Of a stretch of DNA of 41,028 bases, positions 38,021-41,028 are shown piece by piece. The notes beneath the pieces are model-generated. The model had not been told where the DNA came from and ran no database searches. It saw nothing but the letters and a program-made list of their open reading frames with translations. Made by a program: the position numbers and the translations under genes. Source of the DNA: Priapulus caudatus (lineage: Eukaryota > Priapulida > Priapulimorpha > Priapulimorphida > Priapulidae); the NCBI RefSeq assembly GCF_000485595.1, contig NW_014578021.1:67043-108070 (forward strand), read 5' to 3'. Position 1 is the stretch's first letter, and the number at the start of each line of letters is the position of its first letter.

Positions 38021-38117
38021 CTGGGAAGAGAGAGAAACACGGGAGAACGAGGTGAGAGAAAGAAGGAAGAACTGACGAGGAATAGGTGACGAGGTCAATA
38101 GACAGACAGTGCATGTA

Positions 38118-38170
38118 CACACACGCACGCGCACGCACAGACCCACACACGCAGGCGTACACATACCACA

Positions 38171-38214
<44 letters not shown>

Positions 38215-38220
38215 CACACA
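38118..38220. repeat. (CACG)n microsatellite
   Basis: About fifteen uninterrupted ACGC units at the right half, degenerate CACACG at the left. Confidence 0.95.
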
Positions 38221-40117
38221 TTTAGCAGCTTGTTCACAGCATATAATCTAACATCTTCTATAATGAATGGCACAGCAAGCACCCTGACACAGCGTGCAAT
38301 GTGCAGGTTCACCAGCGTTCATGTAACCACCGGGAATCGCCCCCCAAGCAAAGTGTTTCACAGCATGTGTCACAGCATCCTTCCACGACAATCTCAGAGC
38401 ATGCACTCAGTTACGCAGTCGCACAAAACCATCAAGCTGTAAAGATTGACATTTGCTATACTGAAGCTTGTTACATTAGCAGTTAAGACAATGCTTCCAA
38501 TTGCCACGTTTACACATTTTACTGGACAGTTTACAGATGATATTTATAGATCGTATTAATTCAACCACGTAATATAGTACTGAAACATATAATGGTTTCA
38601 ATCACTTAAACTTTAAATTATTACCCTTAATAATATCAAATATCATCTCAATATTGCCGTATAGTCTCGACTTTAAATGTTTAAATAATAATTACCTTTA
38701 ATACAAAAATATTAGAATAAAATAACAAATAAAAATCAAGTACACAATACCATGAACACACATACGCATGCACGAATGCACACAAGCACGCACGGACATA
38801 CATAGATACTCACAACTGTGGTTGGTGAGGGATGAAGTGTAGTATATGCTGCCCTTTTCTAGACAATTGTACAGGGATCACAGATTTTTCCATCAGCCAG
38901 TTCACCGACCAGCCCAGCCCAGTTAAACATGCCCGAAAATATAACACCACGCCAGTCAGAAGTCAACAATTTTCACTAAGAGCGAAAGCAGGAACCGCAA
39001 ACAAATTACGTCAATTCAACATTTGCATGTAGCTCGCGTAACCAAACATCCTGGTTGTACCGCCTTGTATAGAGAGACCGCCATCTCTCCTCCTGTACCA
39101 GACTAGCCACTTGTTTTACTGGTTGTAAAACTAACAACTGAAAACTGCTAAAAGTTATATGATTGAATCTTCCACGTAGTTGGGTTCAAGTCAACTTATT
39201 CCATTATATGTAGCTGGAAGCAATTGTTCCCACAAACATGTCTACAAAAATTACATGTTCGAACGTACATACATTGTATGCATAGGTTTATAGTGATATA
39301 AAAGCTATGTAAGCTGTTGTCGTGGGCGGTATTTTTGTTTTATCAATTTCTAGGAAACTATGTGTTCCGCTGTAGTTTTTATTCTAGGTATTATTAACGA
39401 TAGCTTCATTAAAGTAATGAACTAATAACATCAAACAATGATCACGTTCCTTCGTGTCGTAAACTTTGCTACCTCTCGTTAATGAAAAGAAAACTATTGC
39501 TATTATAATCAAAGTGCAATCTCAGAAGAATGATCTGGACCAACATTTGGATATGGACTTAAATTAGAGTCAAACGTGCGCTAGGTAGTGTAATAGGTAA
39601 ATGTCGAGGTAGGACGTTAGTAATAGTGCTGTGTCAATTTTTATAGTGTTCAGGAGTTAGTTTTACAGAGTGTGATAGTTTCAAAGAGTACGTTAGTTTT
39701 ACAACCAGACACTCCCGTGTGACAGAGTTGGCACCAGGAGAAAGATGAGCGTCTCCATAGAAAGGAAAGCAAACAAGATATATGGCATGCACGCAATATA
39801 CACAGCAAGTGTTAACAGTAACATGGAAAGCGTGTTAGCATCATTCTCTCGCACTTATGGACACGATTCTCCACTTCTGGCTTATGAAAATCATTCTGGA
39901 ACATTCCAAACCTTTCACGACAGGAAAGTAAAATAGTGAAAGATTTATGGGAAAGTTTCCAGCATTAGGTTTTCCCTCTGCACCACCCTCGGCCAAATAG
40001 TTAGAAAGAGCTGCACACACATACACTGACGTACATTCAGTCAAGCCTGCATATAGAAGTCACTCGAGGGAAACTTCCAAAACGCGCTCGCATCCTGTCA
40101 TGTTATATATATTGGCA

Positions 40118-40149
40118 TGTGTGCTGTGTGTGTGTGTGTGGATGTGTGT

Positions 40150-40181
<32 letters not shown>

Positions 40182-40320
40182 TGGCGTGAGCCTGACAGCG
40201 CCGCTGGGTGCAGTGTGGATGTGCGCGCTCGTGTGTGTGTAAATGTGGTATGTGTGTGCAGTGGTTGCGCATGCGCCGTATGGTGTGCTGAATACGAGTG
40301 TGTTGCGTGCGTGGTCGCGC
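40118..40320. repeat. GT/GTGC microsatellite
   Basis: A (GT)n run turning into GCGTGCGTGC, with decayed repeats to 40320. Cysteine/valine open frames across it are artefacts. Confidence 0.9.
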
Positions 40321-40521
40321 TTACGTGTGTGCAATGACGATTTGACCATAGCCCCGGGAGGTGATATACGTAGTGCCACCGGTAGCAGCTTAACCATGCG
40401 GCTCCCATGACTCTGACATTATTAGGTGAACGGCATTGACCCGTTTCGATTCGTCTAGAGAGCACACACACACGACTACACACGCACAACTATATTACTA
40501 CGATAACGCTTTTGAAATTGT

Positions 40522-41028
40522 GTTAAACGTATTAATGTCGTTGTATTTCTCACGGGTTTTCTCAATGATAATATGGCTAATACTGAAATGTAGATTAATA
40601 AGGTGATACTGATAATAAAAGGCATATTCAATTATGGTGGAGGCGCTTAGCACCTAGCATATGCAAAGCCACACTAAACGCACGCACGAAACGCACAAGC
40701 AGCGGACCACGAAGCAGCAGGCGCCACACGGGACACGTTAGCATCCACCCCGGCAGCGCAGCACACACGGAAACTCACCGCAACACACGGCTAAAGAGCA
40801 TTGCGGCTGCGGTGTATAAACAGCGCCAATGCACCTGCCGGCACAAGCTGTGAAGGCGAAAGTTTAAGACAAACGGCGGCAACGAGATGAGACGGCTGCA
40901 GTTGTATGTGTGTGTATGTGTATGTGCGTGTGGCGTGTGCGTGGTGGGCGTGTGCGTGAGTGCGTGTGGCGTGTGCGTAGTGGCGTGTGCGTGTGGCGTG
41001 TGCGTGTGCGCGTGTGCGTGAGTGCGTG
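40522..41028 (-). repeat. Repeat G, copy 2, inverted, cut by window end
   Basis: The reverse complement of 32010-32514: TTCTCACGGGTTTTCTCA, CTAGCATATGCAAAGCCACA, GTGAAGGCGAAAGTTTAAGA, GACGGCTGCAGTTGTATG, then a GTGTGCGTG array running off the window. Confidence 0.8.

Larger units (their letters stand above)
38021..41028. other. Presumed tetraspanin intron and repeats
   Basis: A (CACG)n run (38118-38220), then unremarkable AT-rich DNA to 40.1 kb, a GT/GC microsatellite (40118-40320) and the inverted repeat G copy to the window end. No further exon recognised. Confidence 0.45.

Noticed and set aside
37641-38089. Open frames rich in Ser, Asp, Val or Arg
   Set aside because: Products of the GTC/ATC trinucleotide array in different frames. 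The only supported coding here is the 78-nt tetraspanin exon.
40340-40400. Possible upstream tetraspanin exon
   Set aside because: No reading frame resembles a tetraspanin helix or CCG loop.

Overview
This is a stretch of a metazoan nuclear genome, most likely a non-vertebrate animal. It holds intron-rich housekeeping genes with GT-AG introns embedded in AT-rich, repeat-dense DNA, and short TTAGGG/CCCTAA tracts recur inside small transposon-like elements. I cannot assign a phylum from the sequence. The window contains one 10-N assembly gap (26050-26059) and at least one probable single-base frameshift, so it is draft-quality assembly.

Four genes are supported by spliced homology, and their coding parts were assembled exon by exon with phases that close exactly. 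(1) PELO (Pelota, ribosome rescue factor), minus strand, 12 exons from 13314 down to 1396, complete at 383 aa. (2) METTL1 (tRNA m7G46 methyltransferase), minus strand, 5 exons from 22449 down to 17208, complete at 270 aa. (3) RPS20 (ribosomal protein uS10): the 3' coding exon is on the minus strand at 23537-23794, but the matching 5' coding exon is on the plus strand at 29639-29741, on the other side of the gap. The two exons join perfectly in phase, so the scaffold is probably locally inverted or mis-oriented. (4) The last coding exon of a tetraspanin-13/31-type gene, minus strand, 37943-38020. PELO, METTL1 and RPS20 all serve translation or translation quality control, but nothing suggests an operon-like unit.

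Layout. 1-1395: PELO 3' flank with a small inverted-repeat element. 1396-13314: PELO, its introns loaded with foldback elements, copies of a 1.2-kb repeat family and a palindromic satellite. 13315-17207: intergenic, with a 0.9-kb CACGCA-type array, then a GC-rich block carrying one exon-like ATG that I cannot extend. 17208-22449: METTL1, with a clean hAT-type insertion in intron 3 flanked by a perfect 8-bp target duplication. 22450-26049: RPS20 3' exon and intron, containing degenerate tandem copies of its own 3' splice site. 26060-31100: nested repeats around the RPS20 5' exon. 31100-37940: low-complexity and repeat DNA with no recognised gene. 37943-41028: tetraspanin last exon, then microsatellites and an inverted repeat copy.

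I found no CRISPR array, rRNA, tRNA or novel multi-gene system. The most informative observations are the strand-split RPS20, the decoy copies of its acceptor site, the nested foldback elements and the clear transposon insertions.
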